A DNA stretch of 64,000 bases from Acidobacteriota bacterium (GTDB lineage Bacteria > Acidobacteriota > Blastocatellia > Pyrinomonadales > Pyrinomonadaceae), in assembly GCA_019639115.1 (NCBI GenBank), contig JAHBSM010000009.1, positions 62,001 to 126,000 of the forward strand. The letters run 5' to 3'. Position numbers and translations under genes: made by a program. Shown piece by piece: positions 1 to 9,287 of the stretch. The notes beneath the pieces were generated by a model. The model made no database searches and was not told the DNA's origin. It was given only the letters and a program-made list of their open reading frames with translations. The stretch's first letter is position 1; every line of letters starts with the position of its first letter.

Positions 1-5
1 AGGAT

Positions 6-539
6 CTATTCCGGTACATCGAACACCTCCTGGGCCCCGAGGCCTTCCATGAATTTACGGGTCTCCTCATGATCGAACTTAGGGTCGCTTGCCTCAATGA
101 TCAAAAAGAACTTCTCTCTGGTCGCGAGCGCGAATCTCGGTATGTTGAAAACTGGATGATACGGCGACGGCAGCCCGTTGAGAAACAGCATCCCGAATAC
201 GGCCGTGAATGCCGAAAACAAGATCGTCAACTCATACATCGGCGGGATGAACGCCGGTAAACTCAGGTGCGGACGGCCGCCCACTATGATCGGATAGTCG
301 ATCACATGGACGAAATACTCAAGCCCGAATCCGGCCAGCAGCCCCGTCAATCCGCCGACAAATATCAGATACGGCAGAATGCTCCGCTTTATCCCCAGAG
401 CCTCATCGATCTCGTGAAGCGGGAACGGCGAAAATGCGTCCGTCTTTGTGTATCCGGCGTCGCGCACTTTGACCGCGGCATCGACCATATCGGTCGCCGT
501 GTCAAACTCAGCCAGGACCCCGTAAATATTGTCTCCCAT
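6..539 (-). CDS. actD: Alternative complex III subunit ActD (DUF3341)
   Basis: 177-residue membrane subunit of alternative complex III, the quinol-oxidising complex that replaces cytochrome bc1 in many bacteria. A short N-terminal soluble part with the start GVLAEFD is followed by two hydrophobic segments at about residues 55-78 and 100-122, the usual DUF3341/ActD layout. The C-terminal soluble end (FFLIIEASDPKFD) is typical of the family. The gene is complete: the stop codon lies at the left window edge. It is the fourth gene of a minus-strand run actA-actB-actC-actD, and the expected actE and actF would lie beyond position 1. Identification rests on both sequence style and operon order. Confidence 0.9.
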   Translation of the reverse strand: MGDNIYGVLAEFDTATDMVDAAVKVRDAGYTKTDAFSPFPLHEIDEALGIKRSILPYLIFVGGLTGLLAGFGLEYFVHVIDYPIIVGGRPHLSLPAFIPPMYELTILFSAFTAVFGMLFLNGLPSPYHPVFNIPRFALATREKFFLIIEASDPKFDHEETRKFMEGLGAQEVFDVPE

Positions 540-574
540 AACAAAATCGGATCGTACGACCGACCAGTCTCCGC

Positions 575-2023
575 TTAGGAATTCGGCGGATCCGTCCGGT
601 CGTAAGTGTATTCGACCTCGTTCACATTCTCTTCAAAATCCTGATGGTGCCCATGAACATTGGCCTCAGGCAGCAGCGTACGCACCTCGAATATCGAGAT
701 GATCGGGACGAACCTCACGAATAGATACAACAGCGTGAAGAAGAAACCTATCGTGCCGATGAACATTGTCCAGTCCCAGACTCGCGGGCTGTACATCGCC
801 CACGAACTCGGCAGAAAGTCGCGATTGAGACTAGTAACGATGATCACGAAGCGTTCCAGCCACATTCCGATCGATACAACTACCGAGATCAGGAACAGCC
901 AGAACTCACTCTCGCGAAAACGTTTGAACCAAAGCAGTTGGATCGAAAGGCCGTTACAGATAATAAGCAGCCAATAAGACCACCAGTACGGGCCTTCCCA
1001 AATGCGGTTCTTTATCATGAACCACTCGTATTGGGCCGCGCTGTACCAGCCGAAAAAGCCCTCCATCGCATAGCCGTAGCAGACTATCAAGCCGGTCGCG
1101 AGCATCACCTTGCCCATATATACAAGGTGCGTGTGCGTTATGAAATCCTGCATCCGGTACCAATGCCTAAGCGGTATGCAGAGGATCAGCACCATCGCGA
1201 ATCCCGCGAATATAGCTCCCGCGACAAAGTACGGCGGGAAGATGGTCGCGTGCCAGCCAGGAATCTGGGCCACCGAGAAGTCGAACGAAACGATCGAGTG
1301 GACAGAGAGCACGAGCGGCGTCGAGAGGCCTGCAAGTATTAGATAGGTGATCTCATATCGATGCCAGTGGCGTGCGCTTCCGCGCCAACCCCAAGAGAGT
1401 ATCGCGTAAACAAAACGAAAATATTTATTTTTTGCCCGGTCGCGAAGCGTCGCAAAATCCGGGATCAGGCCGACGTACCAGAACAGCAGCGATACGGTCG
1501 CATAGGTCGAGACCGCAAATACGTCCCAGATGAGCGGGCTGCGAAACTGCGGCCAAATACCCATTGTGTTCGGATACGGAAAAAGCCAATATGCTGCGAG
1601 CCACGGACGCCCCGTATGGAGCAGCGGGAACATGGCCGCGCAGGCCACCGCAAAGAGCGTCATCGCTTCTGCGAACCTGTTTATCGAGGTTCGCCACTTC
1701 TGATTAAGGAGAAGCAAAATAGCCGATATTAGCGTTCCGGCGTGTCCGATGCCGATCCACCAGACGAAATTAATGATGTCGAACGCCCAGCCCACCGGCT
1801 GATTGTTTCCCCAAACGCCGATACCGTTGGCGAGCAGCCAGATCACCGACAGCATCAGAAGCTGGGCGATCATGAACGCGATACCAAACCCGATGAACCA
1901 ATGGAAGGGCGTGCGCTTCTTAAGCGTGACGTCGCTGATCTTATCCGTGACGCTGGCAAAGGAGTGGTCGCCCTCTACCATCGGCGGATGAAGTTTGTTT
2001 TCGAGTTCAGAAACGTTCTGCAT
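575..2023 (-). CDS. actC: Alternative complex III membrane subunit ActC (NrfD family)
   Basis: 482-residue polytopic NrfD/PsrC-type protein with about ten hydrophobic helices. It is the quinol-interacting membrane subunit of alternative complex III. Recognisable family stretches are the early NFVWWIGIGHAGTLISA helix, LLHTGRPW, and the late SWAMYSPRVWDW segment. It binds no haem or iron-sulfur cluster itself; the established role is quinol binding and passing electrons to the ActB/ActA iron-sulfur and haem chain. It sits 51 bases downstream of actB and 35 bases upstream of actD on the same strand, so the genes are almost certainly co-transcribed. Full length for the family. Confidence 0.93.
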   Translation of the reverse strand: MQNVSELENKLHPPMVEGDHSFASVTDKISDVTLKKRTPFHWFIGFGIAFMIAQLLMLSVIWLLANGIGVWGNNQPVGWAFDIINFVWWIGIGHAGTLISAILLLLNQKWRTSINRFAEAMTLFAVACAAMFPLLHTGRPWLAAYWLFPYPNTMGIWPQFRSPLIWDVFAVSTYATVSLLFWYVGLIPDFATLRDRAKNKYFRFVYAILSWGWRGSARHWHRYEITYLILAGLSTPLVLSVHSIVSFDFSVAQIPGWHATIFPPYFVAGAIFAGFAMVLILCIPLRHWYRMQDFITHTHLVYMGKVMLATGLIVCYGYAMEGFFGWYSAAQYEWFMIKNRIWEGPYWWSYWLLIICNGLSIQLLWFKRFRESEFWLFLISVVVSIGMWLERFVIIVTSLNRDFLPSSWAMYSPRVWDWTMFIGTIGFFFTLLYLFVRFVPIISIFEVRTLLPEANVHGHHQDFEENVNEVEYTYDRTDPPNS

Positions 2024-2074
2024 ATTAGATCAATGTCTGTTCCAAATGATATGCCTGTCAGGCAGAGCCGCTCG

Positions 2075-5000
2075 TCAGTGGCCGCCGCTTGTTTCTCCCG
2101 GCTTCTTCTCGCCGGCAGCTGCGGCCTTTTTCTTGAACGTCTTAGGCTTATAGTCCGGCATCTCCTTGTTGAAATTCTTAACAGCCGCCAGATAAGTTGT
2201 CCTCGGCTGCGTGTTCAACTCGTTGAGGAGATTATAGTTACGGTGATCCTTCTTAGCCTTGGCCACTTCGCTCGTCGCATCGCCCGCATTACCGAATTTG
2301 ATAGCGTCGGCCGGACACACCGTCTGACATGCTGTCTGTACCTCGCCGTCGCGTATCTCTCGGGCTCCGTCCTTTTGAGCCTCGATGCGGGCCGCTGCGA
2401 TGCGTTGCGTACAGAATGTGCATTTCTCCATAACACCGCGGCTGCGGATGGACACCTCCGGGTTTCGCATCAGCTTGTACTGCGGTGTATGCCAATCCTG
2501 ATAAAGCAGGAAGTTGAACCGTCTGACCTTGTACGGGCAGTTGTTCGAACAATATCGCGTGCCGACGCATCGGTTATAGACCATGTCATTCAGGCCTTCC
2601 GCGCTGTGCACGGTCGCGTGTACCGGGCAGACGACCTCGCAAGGCGCCTGTTCGCACTGCTGACAGAGCAGCGGCTGGAAGTGAGGCCCATCAGGCTCAT
2701 TGATGTTCGATCCGCCGTAATACGAATCGATCCGCAGCCAATGCATCTCGCGGCTACGCTCGACCTGTTCCTTGCCGACCACGGGAATGTTGTTCTCCGA
2801 CTGACAGGCGATCACGCAAGCATTGCAGCCGACGCACGAATTCAGGTCGATCGTCATCGCCCAGCGCGTGTTCTTGTCGTAGAGCTCCGTATGTTGTTCG
2901 TACGGATACATCGACTTGTCGTATTCGTTATGCTGATGTCCGGCCTCGATCTCGTCCTCGAGCGAATTGAGGTCCCAAACACGCAGCAGGTCGCGGCCTT
3001 CCATGTTGAAGTGCGTCTGCGTCGAGGCGATATTAGTACTCTCGCCTGTACGTGTGACCTCGCCGGTGCCGAAATCAGCGGCATCCGACCGTCGAACATC
3101 GAAAACGTTATAGCCTAGGCCCGTCCCGACCTTGCCTGCACGCGTGCGGCCGTAGCCCATGAAAACCGTGATCACGTCATCAGGCTGTCCCGGTGAGATC
3201 CACATCGGGACCGGAGCCTTTATCTCCGAGCCCTGATATTTGAGCTTCACTAGGTCTGCGTACAGATTGCCGCCGCGAGAATTGACAAAGCTCGTCGGCA
3301 CGGTTCCGCCGGTATATTCGCGAGCATCGTTCCCTGTATTGATACCGAGTTTCTTTGCGGTGTTCGGACTTATAAGGCCGACGTTCTCCCACGTGATCTT
3401 ATTTATGGGATTTGGCAGTTCCTGAAGCCATCCGTTGTTCGAGAACCTTCCGTCGTAAACGCAGGGGTCAGGCAGGATCGAGATCTCAAGAGGGCCACCT
3501 GACGGAGCCGTGTTCTGAGCCTGTGCCAGAAATGCCGTCGAGACGGAAACGGATCTCGTCGCTGCTGCCGTATTGGGAATGACGCCATCGTGGACAGCTT
3601 TTTTCCAGAGAGCTTCGAACGATCTACCGACAGTGGCCGCCGGAACGGCTGGTACCGCGGCCGGGGCCGTAAGTGCGGGCTTTGCTTCGTCTTTTTTTGC
3701 TGACTCGGATTGCGCGGACGCGGAGGCCTTGTCAGTCTTCGGTTCAGCAATTGGTTCGGCTTTTGCCGCGGCGGCCGGAGTTATATTGGTCTTTTGCCAA
3801 TATTCCTTGACGATGTCGTGGTCGCGTTTTTCAAAATTCTCTTTGAAGAACAGCTGTACTATCTCGTGGATACCCTTACCGTCATATAGTGGCTCGATCA
3901 GCGGCTGAATAATGGCCGCCGTTCCGTCATAAGCACGCGTGTCGCTCCACATCTCCAAGTAGTGCTTCTCGTTGACGTGCCAGATGCAATTATCAGCGGT
4001 CTCGTCCTGATACAACCCAAGGTGTATCGTCGTGCCGCACTTTCGCATCCGCTCGGTGTCGAGCTTCAGGTCGGACGGCGAGTAATAGACAGGGTTGCCG
4101 CCAAGCACGACCAGCATCTTGACCTTGCCTGCGTCCACGTCGGCGATGAACTCGCGGAACTGTTCCGTCTGCGTCTTGTCCGAATTCGGAGCAAGCGGCT
4201 CAATATAAGTGACGGTCTGGCCATTATTGCCAAGAGCGTCGTTCATTGCATGAGCGAGAGCATGGACGATCGGCGGCTGATTTGCTCCGGCGACGACGAG
4301 CGATTTGCCTTTGTGCTCAGCCAGATCCTTTGCCATCGCGGCGATCCACTGGGCATTATCCGTATAGTTACTCTGAGCGGCTGCGACACCGACGGCCTTT
4401 GCGATCGCCTTGGCGATCTCAGGCATCTGGCTCGGCTTGACGGTTAGTCTATGGTCGGCCTTGGCTCCGGTGAGCGAAACGGTCGTCTCGATCGCGTAGA
4501 GACGATTCATCGTCTTCTTTTCTTCGTCGATCTCGCGGCCTTTTGCAAAGTCCTTGATATACGCTACGTTGAATCCTGAGAAGATGTCGGCATCAAGCGT
4601 CAGGATGCGTTCGGCCTTATCGAACTTGTAAACAGGCTGGGCCGGCGAACCGAAAGCAAGCTTTGCTCCCGCGAGCACATTATCAGAGTTGATCGGCTCG
4701 TACTGCACCAGCTTTGCGTTAGGTAATTCGGCTTTGAGCCGGTTGAACTGATCTACGAGCGTCGGCGAAGTGACCGTTTCCGCCAGGAATCTGATCCCTG
4801 CACCGCCATCGGCCCTGTTGGCATCGAGAGACTTCCGGATCTCGGTCATGAACGCGGCCCAGCTTCGCGGGTCGGTCCCGCGGTAGCGGATCTCCTGCGA
4901 ACGATCGGGGTCGTACATACCGAGGATCGACGCCTGAGCCAGAACGTCTGTCGCTCCGCGGCTCCCCGGATGCTCAGGGTTGCCCTCAGCTTTAATAGGA

Positions 5001-5374
5001 CGTCCGTCGAACGACTTTACAAAAAGGCCCGTTGCAACTCCGCCGAGCGGCATCGCCGTAGCAAAGAACGCGGGCTTGCCGGGCAGCTGGCCCTCTTGAG
5101 GATGAACGGGAGGTACGATGTTCTCAGCAGGCTGTATGACACAGCCGCTCAGTCCGGCAAGGGCGAGCGAAGCGCCCATCACCTTAACGAAATTCCTTCG
5201 GCTCAGGCCGTTGTCCCAATGTTCGGCCTCGTGCGGATATTCTCGCGAGACGAACTCCCGAAACTCGGGCGTATCGGCAAATTCTTCTAGGCTTCGCCAA
5301 TACTGCTTGCCGTTCTGCGACAAAATGCTGTCACGCAACGCTGCAAAACTCTGCTTGCTTTCCGAATTGGACAT
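2075..5374 (-). CDS. actB: Alternative complex III iron-sulfur subunit ActB (Tat signal)
   Basis: 1099-residue periplasmic subunit built as a molybdopterin-oxidoreductase-like fold fused to a ferredoxin-like domain. A twin-arginine motif (SRRNFVKVMG, Arg59-Arg60) is followed by a hydrophobic stretch ending in LSGC with Cys78, so the protein may be both Tat-exported and lipidated. The C-terminal part (about residues 845-1030) carries four cysteine clusters: CVGCNACVIAC, CQQCEQAPCEVVCP, CVGTRYCSNNCPYK and CTFC...CQTVCP. In characterised ActB proteins these hold one 3Fe-4S and three 4Fe-4S centres, and the molybdopterin-like part lacks cofactor. An Ala/Pro/Lys-rich linker of about 60 residues near position 540 looks disordered. 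Lies between actA and actC. Confidence 0.93.
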   Translation of the reverse strand: MSNSESKQSFAALRDSILSQNGKQYWRSLEEFADTPEFREFVSREYPHEAEHWDNGLSRRNFVKVMGASLALAGLSGCVIQPAENIVPPVHPQEGQLPGKPAFFATAMPLGGVATGLFVKSFDGRPIKAEGNPEHPGSRGATDVLAQASILGMYDPDRSQEIRYRGTDPRSWAAFMTEIRKSLDANRADGGAGIRFLAETVTSPTLVDQFNRLKAELPNAKLVQYEPINSDNVLAGAKLAFGSPAQPVYKFDKAERILTLDADIFSGFNVAYIKDFAKGREIDEEKKTMNRLYAIETTVSLTGAKADHRLTVKPSQMPEIAKAIAKAVGVAAAQSNYTDNAQWIAAMAKDLAEHKGKSLVVAGANQPPIVHALAHAMNDALGNNGQTVTYIEPLAPNSDKTQTEQFREFIADVDAGKVKMLVVLGGNPVYYSPSDLKLDTERMRKCGTTIHLGLYQDETADNCIWHVNEKHYLEMWSDTRAYDGTAAIIQPLIEPLYDGKGIHEIVQLFFKENFEKRDHDIVKEYWQKTNITPAAAAKAEPIAEPKTDKASASAQSESAKKDEAKPALTAPAAVPAVPAATVGRSFEALWKKAVHDGVIPNTAAATRSVSVSTAFLAQAQNTAPSGGPLEISILPDPCVYDGRFSNNGWLQELPNPINKITWENVGLISPNTAKKLGINTGNDAREYTGGTVPTSFVNSRGGNLYADLVKLKYQGSEIKAPVPMWISPGQPDDVITVFMGYGRTRAGKVGTGLGYNVFDVRRSDAADFGTGEVTRTGESTNIASTQTHFNMEGRDLLRVWDLNSLEDEIEAGHQHNEYDKSMYPYEQHTELYDKNTRWAMTIDLNSCVGCNACVIACQSENNIPVVGKEQVERSREMHWLRIDSYYGGSNINEPDGPHFQPLLCQQCEQAPCEVVCPVHATVHSAEGLNDMVYNRCVGTRYCSNNCPYKVRRFNFLLYQDWHTPQYKLMRNPEVSIRSRGVMEKCTFCTQRIAAARIEAQKDGAREIRDGEVQTACQTVCPADAIKFGNAGDATSEVAKAKKDHRNYNLLNELNTQPRTTYLAAVKNFNKEMPDYKPKTFKKKAAAAGEKKPGETSGGH

Positions 5375-5411
5375 CTTCTATCCGTTCCCTTCCCTACAAA
5401 ATGGATCGTAA

Positions 5412-6071
5412 CTACCGATGACAAGTCGAGCAGCTTGTCATCATTTCCTTGCTGCGTATCTTGTAATCATCCTTGAGCGACCTTCGCTTGGTATCGTCGA
5501 TCGAACCCGGTTCCCATTGCATGTTATAGACCTCGGACTTCGGCCTTATGAATTTTTCAGGAGCGCGGTGGCATTCGAGACACCATTCCATCTGAAGCGT
5601 ATTCTCCTGATACACGGACGGCATATTGTCGATCTGCCCGTGACACGTGGAGCACCCGACCCCTTTTGCGACGTGGATGCTGTGATTGAAATACGTATAT
5701 TCCGGCAGGTCGTGGACACGGCGCCATTCGATCGGTTTGTTGTCGCGGAAACTGGCCCTGACCGGCTCCAGATACGGGCTGTCAGCCCATAGCTGCGAGT
5801 GGCAGTTCATACACGTCTGGGTCGAAGGCATACCGGCAGAGGCAGTGGTCTCGACCGTCTGATGGCAATACCGACAGTCGATGCCGTCGTCGCCGACATG
5901 GTGCTTATGACTGAATTGCACCGGCTGCTGACGTTCCATATACCGGCCGGTCAGATAAGACGACCGTGCGATCTGCGTATATGCATAGAACGCGGTACCT
6001 GCTAGGACGGCAACAGCCACCATGCTGATTTTCGCGATGTTGTTTGCGCTCTTATTGAAGATCTGTGCCAT
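5412..6071 (-). CDS. actA: Alternative complex III pentahaem cytochrome c ActA
   Basis: 219-residue multihaem cytochrome, first gene of the act run. A hydrophobic N-terminal anchor (about residues 12-32) is followed by exactly five CXXCH haem c motifs, beginning at Cys66, Cys87, Cys140, Cys164 and Cys214; the last is almost at the C-terminus. Five haems is the known count for ActA. Single histidines (His54, His57, His58, His130, His133) can provide distal ligands. It is expected to pass electrons from ActB to a downstream cytochrome c or terminal oxidase on the outer face of the membrane. No strong Shine-Dalgarno sequence is seen before the ATG. Confidence 0.93.
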   Translation of the reverse strand: MAQIFNKSANNIAKISMVAVAVLAGTAFYAYTQIARSSYLTGRYMERQQPVQFSHKHHVGDDGIDCRYCHQTVETTASAGMPSTQTCMNCHSQLWADSPYLEPVRASFRDNKPIEWRRVHDLPEYTYFNHSIHVAKGVGCSTCHGQIDNMPSVYQENTLQMEWCLECHRAPEKFIRPKSEVYNMQWEPGSIDDTKRRSLKDDYKIRSKEMMTSCSTCHR

Positions 6072-6188
6072 CTGACATCAGTGAAGCGGCATGTTGCCGC
6101 TAATGACCGAACATTCACCTCTATCCACGGAACTGGAAGGGCTGGTCCGGTCGATCGCTCGGTCTGTGTTGGTTGCGAACCGTAAAAC

Positions 6189-6215
6189 TCGCTCAATTTT
6201 ACCCAAATCGAGCGA
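6189..6215. repeat. Inverted repeat in the act operon leader
   Basis: Two 11-base arms (6189-6199 and 6205-6215) separated by 5 bases, with one mismatch, in the untranslated region upstream of actA and just downstream of the predicted promoter. It could be a regulator site or an mRNA hairpin. No T-run follows, so it is not a terminator. Confidence 0.45.
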
Positions 6216-6236
6216 AACCGCAAATTGCACAATTGA

Positions 6237-6265
6237 AAAATAGCCGACCCCGTCCGTGCTATCAA
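6237..6265 (-). promoter_or_regulatory. Predicted sigma-70-type promoter for the act operon
   Basis: On the minus strand TTGATA (6260-6265) and TATTTT (6237-6242) are separated by exactly 17 bases. They lie in the 248-base non-coding stretch between actA and the ROK kinase gene, about 165 bases ahead of the actA start. Apart from this promoter and the inverted repeat, I see nothing else in that gap. Confidence 0.4.
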
Positions 6266-6319
6266 TCGAGATCAAAATTAGAAAGTCTGATAATTGCGAT
6301 AATCTAACTCGCCGGCAGC

Positions 6320-7255
6320 TTATTCGCCCGAGCCGCCGAGCGACGCCGAGAGCAGAGCGGCGCCTATCGCTGCCGCGTTCTTGCCAAGTTCGCCCTGAAC
6401 GATCGCCGTGCCCTCAAAAGCCGGCCCAAAGGCGAGTTGACGAGCCCGATCCGTGATGCCGTGCAATATAGGCTCACCCGCTTCGAGTATCTCGCCGCCG
6501 ACCACAATGCGTTCTATATCAATAAGATTGATCACGGCCGCAACTCCGATACCGACATAGTTGCCGGTCCTCTCGAGCATCAACCGCGCCAGATCGTCGC
6601 CTTTGCGAGCGGCTTCGACGATATCGGCTATCGTGAGTTCATCCTCGCGGATATCGACAAGCGACGACGTGGCGTCGCGATGAAACCTCTCCCGCGTACG
6701 ACGAATGATGTTGCGCGAAGACGCCACATCCTCGAGACGCGTCCCTTCGAGGTCAACGGGAACATAGCCGAATTCGCCCGCAAAGCCGCCGACACCGCGT
6801 CGGATCTCTCCATCTAAAATGATACAGCCGCCGACGCCTGTCCCCAGCGTTGCGTAGAACATCTCGCCGCAGCCGCGGCCCGCTCCCATGAGAAATTCAG
6901 CATAGCCTGCGGCGTTGGCATCATTCTCGATTAGCGCCGCGCATCCTGCAGCCTCGCCGATCGCTGATGCCAGGTCAACGCCCGACAGCTCTGCGATATG
7001 CCCCGAATATTGGACGTTTCGGCCTGCACGATCGACCAATGCAGGAACTGCCACGCCGGCCGAGGCGAATTGGCCACTAGCGTCAACCAGCCGTTTGGCT
7101 GACGACACGGCCGCAGCGATGACAGAGTTGCCGGGTTCGATGCTTGCTGCCTCGGCGGCAGCGAGAGCTCCGCCATCCAACACAACGGCTGTTACCGTAT
7201 CGATGCCAATATCCAAGCCTAGACGTTTGCCTTGCGGCACACCGGAAGAGCCCAT
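6320..7255 (-). CDS. ROK-family sugar kinase, zinc motif missing
   Basis: 311-residue ROK-family protein, probably a glucokinase-type hexose kinase of the cytoplasm. It shows the N-terminal phosphate loop LGLDIGIDTVTAVVLDGG, the catalytic ENDANAAGYAE (Asp112), the glycine-rich ATLGTGVGGCI and the GEFGYVPVD signature (about 160-168). The CXCGXXGC zinc-binding motif that normally follows within about ten residues is absent: the sequence reads LEGTRLEDVASSR and contains no cysteine. Family assignment is firm, but substrate is not known. The ATG at 7255 has a good AGAGGT ribosome-binding site five bases upstream. Transcribed away from the DedA gene. Confidence 0.85.
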   Translation of the reverse strand: MGSSGVPQGKRLGLDIGIDTVTAVVLDGGALAAAEAASIEPGNSVIAAAVSSAKRLVDASGQFASAGVAVPALVDRAGRNVQYSGHIAELSGVDLASAIGEAAGCAALIENDANAAGYAEFLMGAGRGCGEMFYATLGTGVGGCIILDGEIRRGVGGFAGEFGYVPVDLEGTRLEDVASSRNIIRRTRERFHRDATSSLVDIREDELTIADIVEAARKGDDLARLMLERTGNYVGIGVAAVINLIDIERIVVGGEILEAGEPILHGITDRARQLAFGPAFEGTAIVQGELGKNAAAIGAALLSASLGGSGE

Positions 7256-7485
7256 TGTTACCTCTGCAAAGTATGTCGAACCGCCGAACTGAAGCGCGAT
7301 TGTATGCTCTCGACGGCGAAACAGTCAATTTGACCGGGCAACGCGGTGGACGTGGCCGGACCGTTCAGCCGACGACGGCTCCAGGGTTGCGTGAGGCAGT
7401 TCGTCTTTGACTGATATGGCTCGTAAAGATACTCTTTGTCTTGCACGATAACGCCGCCGATCCGGCTAAACCGCGTACTCGAACG

Positions 7486-8253
7486 ATGGAGCAGCACCTA
7501 CACGAACTGATCGAGACCTACGGCGTTTATGCTGTCTTTGCTCTATGCATGGTCGAGGGTGACATCACGCTCCTTATATCAGGTGTGCTCGCCAACAGTT
7601 CGTTCTTCGGCCAGTACAGCTTTGCAAAGGTCTTCATTTTCGGCACACTCGGCGCGGTCGCCGGCGACTGTATAGGGTATTTCATCGGGCTGCGGTTTCA
7701 TCACGTTGTCAAAGGCTATCGTTTCTATCAGCTAACACAGCCGCGCATCGAGAAGCTCATCGACAAATTCGGCGGATTCGCGATCATCATTTCAAAGTAC
7801 ATTTACGGCATCCGCGTCGCGATGTGTTTGTTCTACGGCATCGGAAGGATGCCTTTCTGGCGATTTCTGCTTCTCGATTTCATTAGCTGCGGCACTTGGG
7901 TGCTGGTGCTTTCCGGCGTCGGGTATTTCTTCAGCGGTGCGGTCACTTCGATCATCGGTGATTTTCGCCAGATCGGTATCGCCCTGTTCTTTATTGTTCT
8001 CTTCGGCATAGTTTTCTTCTATATCCTCGAACGATTCTGGCTCTCCGAAAAGGTCGAGGAAGCGAATCCTGAGACGATCCACAAGCTCGAAGAGAAGCTG
8101 CTAGCGGTCGAGGACATCGGTAAAACAACGCTCCACGATCTGACCGAACGACTCCATTTGACCCGCGACGCGTCGCGCGATGAAGCCGATCCTCAATCGG
8201 CAAAGAAACCTGCCAAATCTGACACGGAGGGCCCGCACGTAGCCGACCGCTGA
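7486..8253 (+). CDS. DedA-family (VTT domain) membrane protein
   Basis: 255-residue inner-membrane protein. The DedA/SNARE-associated domain is recognisable from the early MVEGDITLLISGVLA, the GDCIGYFIGLR segment, and SKYIYGIRVAMCLFYGIGRM, which carries the conserved arginine. DedA proteins are flippases for undecaprenyl phosphate or phospholipids, or proton-dependent transporters; which applies here cannot be told. After the last helix there is a charged tail of about 75 residues (from about position 185) that is longer than usual and probably disordered. I chose the ATG at 7486 rather than an upstream TTG at 7441, because the added residues do not look like the family. Confidence 0.85.
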   Translation: MEQHLHELIETYGVYAVFALCMVEGDITLLISGVLANSSFFGQYSFAKVFIFGTLGAVAGDCIGYFIGLRFHHVVKGYRFYQLTQPRIEKLIDKFGGFAIIISKYIYGIRVAMCLFYGIGRMPFWRFLLLDFISCGTWVLVLSGVGYFFSGAVTSIIGDFRQIGIALFFIVLFGIVFFYILERFWLSEKVEEANPETIHKLEEKLLAVEDIGKTTLHDLTERLHLTRDASRDEADPQSAKKPAKSDTEGPHVADR

Positions 8254-8279
8254 AGTCTAACGCCCGGCCCCGTCCATTT

Positions 8280-9287
8280 ATGATCATCGAGACCTCTGCC
8301 CCAACCCGCGTCGATATTGCAGGCGGCACCATCGACATACCGCCTATCTTTCTTTTTCATGAGGGAGCTCTGACAGTCAACTTTGCCCTCTCGATGCTGG
8401 CAAAGTGCCGGATCGAGACGAGAGACGACGATCGGATCGTGCTGACCTCGATCGATCAGGGCCAGACCGTCGAAACATCTGTCGGCGATATCGCTTCGCT
8501 CCGCGATGAGCCGAGACTCGAGCTTTTGTCCAAGCTCGTATATTTCTTCCGGCCTCAGGCAGGATTCACGATGGTCACCGAATCTCAAGCACCCGCGGGT
8601 GCGGGGCTTGCGGGTTCATCGACGCTCAATATCGCGTGCATTGGAGCGCTCAACGAACTCGTCGGACGTCGCTACACCGAAGAGAAATTTATCCAAGTCG
8701 CGGCGGCTGTTGAATGTCAGGTGATACGCGTGCCCACCGGTTATCAGGACTATTATTCGGCACAGTACGGCGGTGTCGCCGCGATCCATTTCGGCGTTGA
8801 CGGGATGCGTCGCGAGCAGCTCAATGTCGGCCCGGCGGAACTAAGCTCGCGATTTGCGGTCTGCTACACGGGTGAGCCGCGTAACAGCGGTATAAATAAT
8901 TGGGAGATCACTAAACGCCACATCGACGGCGACCGCGAACTTTTCGAACTGTTCGACGGCATCCGCGATACGGCCGTCGCGGTCCGTTCGGCGATACTTG
9001 GCTCGAATTGGACCGAGCTTGGGCGATTGATGCAGGCCGAATTCGCGCTTCGAAAACGGTTGTCGCCGAACATTACCACACCGCAGATGGACCACCTTAT
9101 CGACACAGCTCTGCGGAACGGAGCTATCGCGGCCAAGGTCTGCGGAGCAGGGGGCGGAGGCTGCATCGCATTCTATTGCGAGGAAGGCAGGCGAGGCGAT
9201 GTGGAATCGGCACTTGCGGCTGAGGACGGGGCTCGAGTACTTCCGTGGGAACTAAACTCTGAAGGCCTGACCGTCGCCGTCAGTTGA
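8280..9287 (+). CDS. GHMP-family kinase (sugar or isoprenoid type)
   Basis: 335-residue soluble ATP-dependent kinase of the GHMP superfamily. The N-terminal APTRVDIAGGTIDIPP resembles galactokinase and heptose-7-phosphate kinase openings. The ATP-binding motif is PAGAGLAGSSTLNIA (about residues 102-116). The C-terminal glycine-rich motif is VCGAGGGGCIAFY (about 284-296). It starts 26 bases after the DedA gene and may be in the same transcript. The substrate cannot be read from the sequence; sugar kinases of the HddA/fucokinase branch are the closest in style. Its last 8 bases overlap the 3' end of the convergent glycosylase gene. Confidence 0.8.
   Translation: MIIETSAPTRVDIAGGTIDIPPIFLFHEGALTVNFALSMLAKCRIETRDDDRIVLTSIDQGQTVETSVGDIASLRDEPRLELLSKLVYFFRPQAGFTMVTESQAPAGAGLAGSSTLNIACIGALNELVGRRYTEEKFIQVAAAVECQVIRVPTGYQDYYSAQYGGVAAIHFGVDGMRREQLNVGPAELSSRFAVCYTGEPRNSGINNWEITKRHIDGDRELFELFDGIRDTAVAVRSAILGSNWTELGRLMQAEFALRKRLSPNITTPQMDHLIDTALRNGAIAAKVCGAGGGGCIAFYCEEGRRGDVESALAAEDGARVLPWELNSEGLTVAVS

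Noticed and set aside
1742-3118. 458-residue plus-strand open frame
   Set aside because: Antisense to actB and actC, whose motifs are clear; the translation shows no domain. It is a shadow of GC-rich coding DNA.
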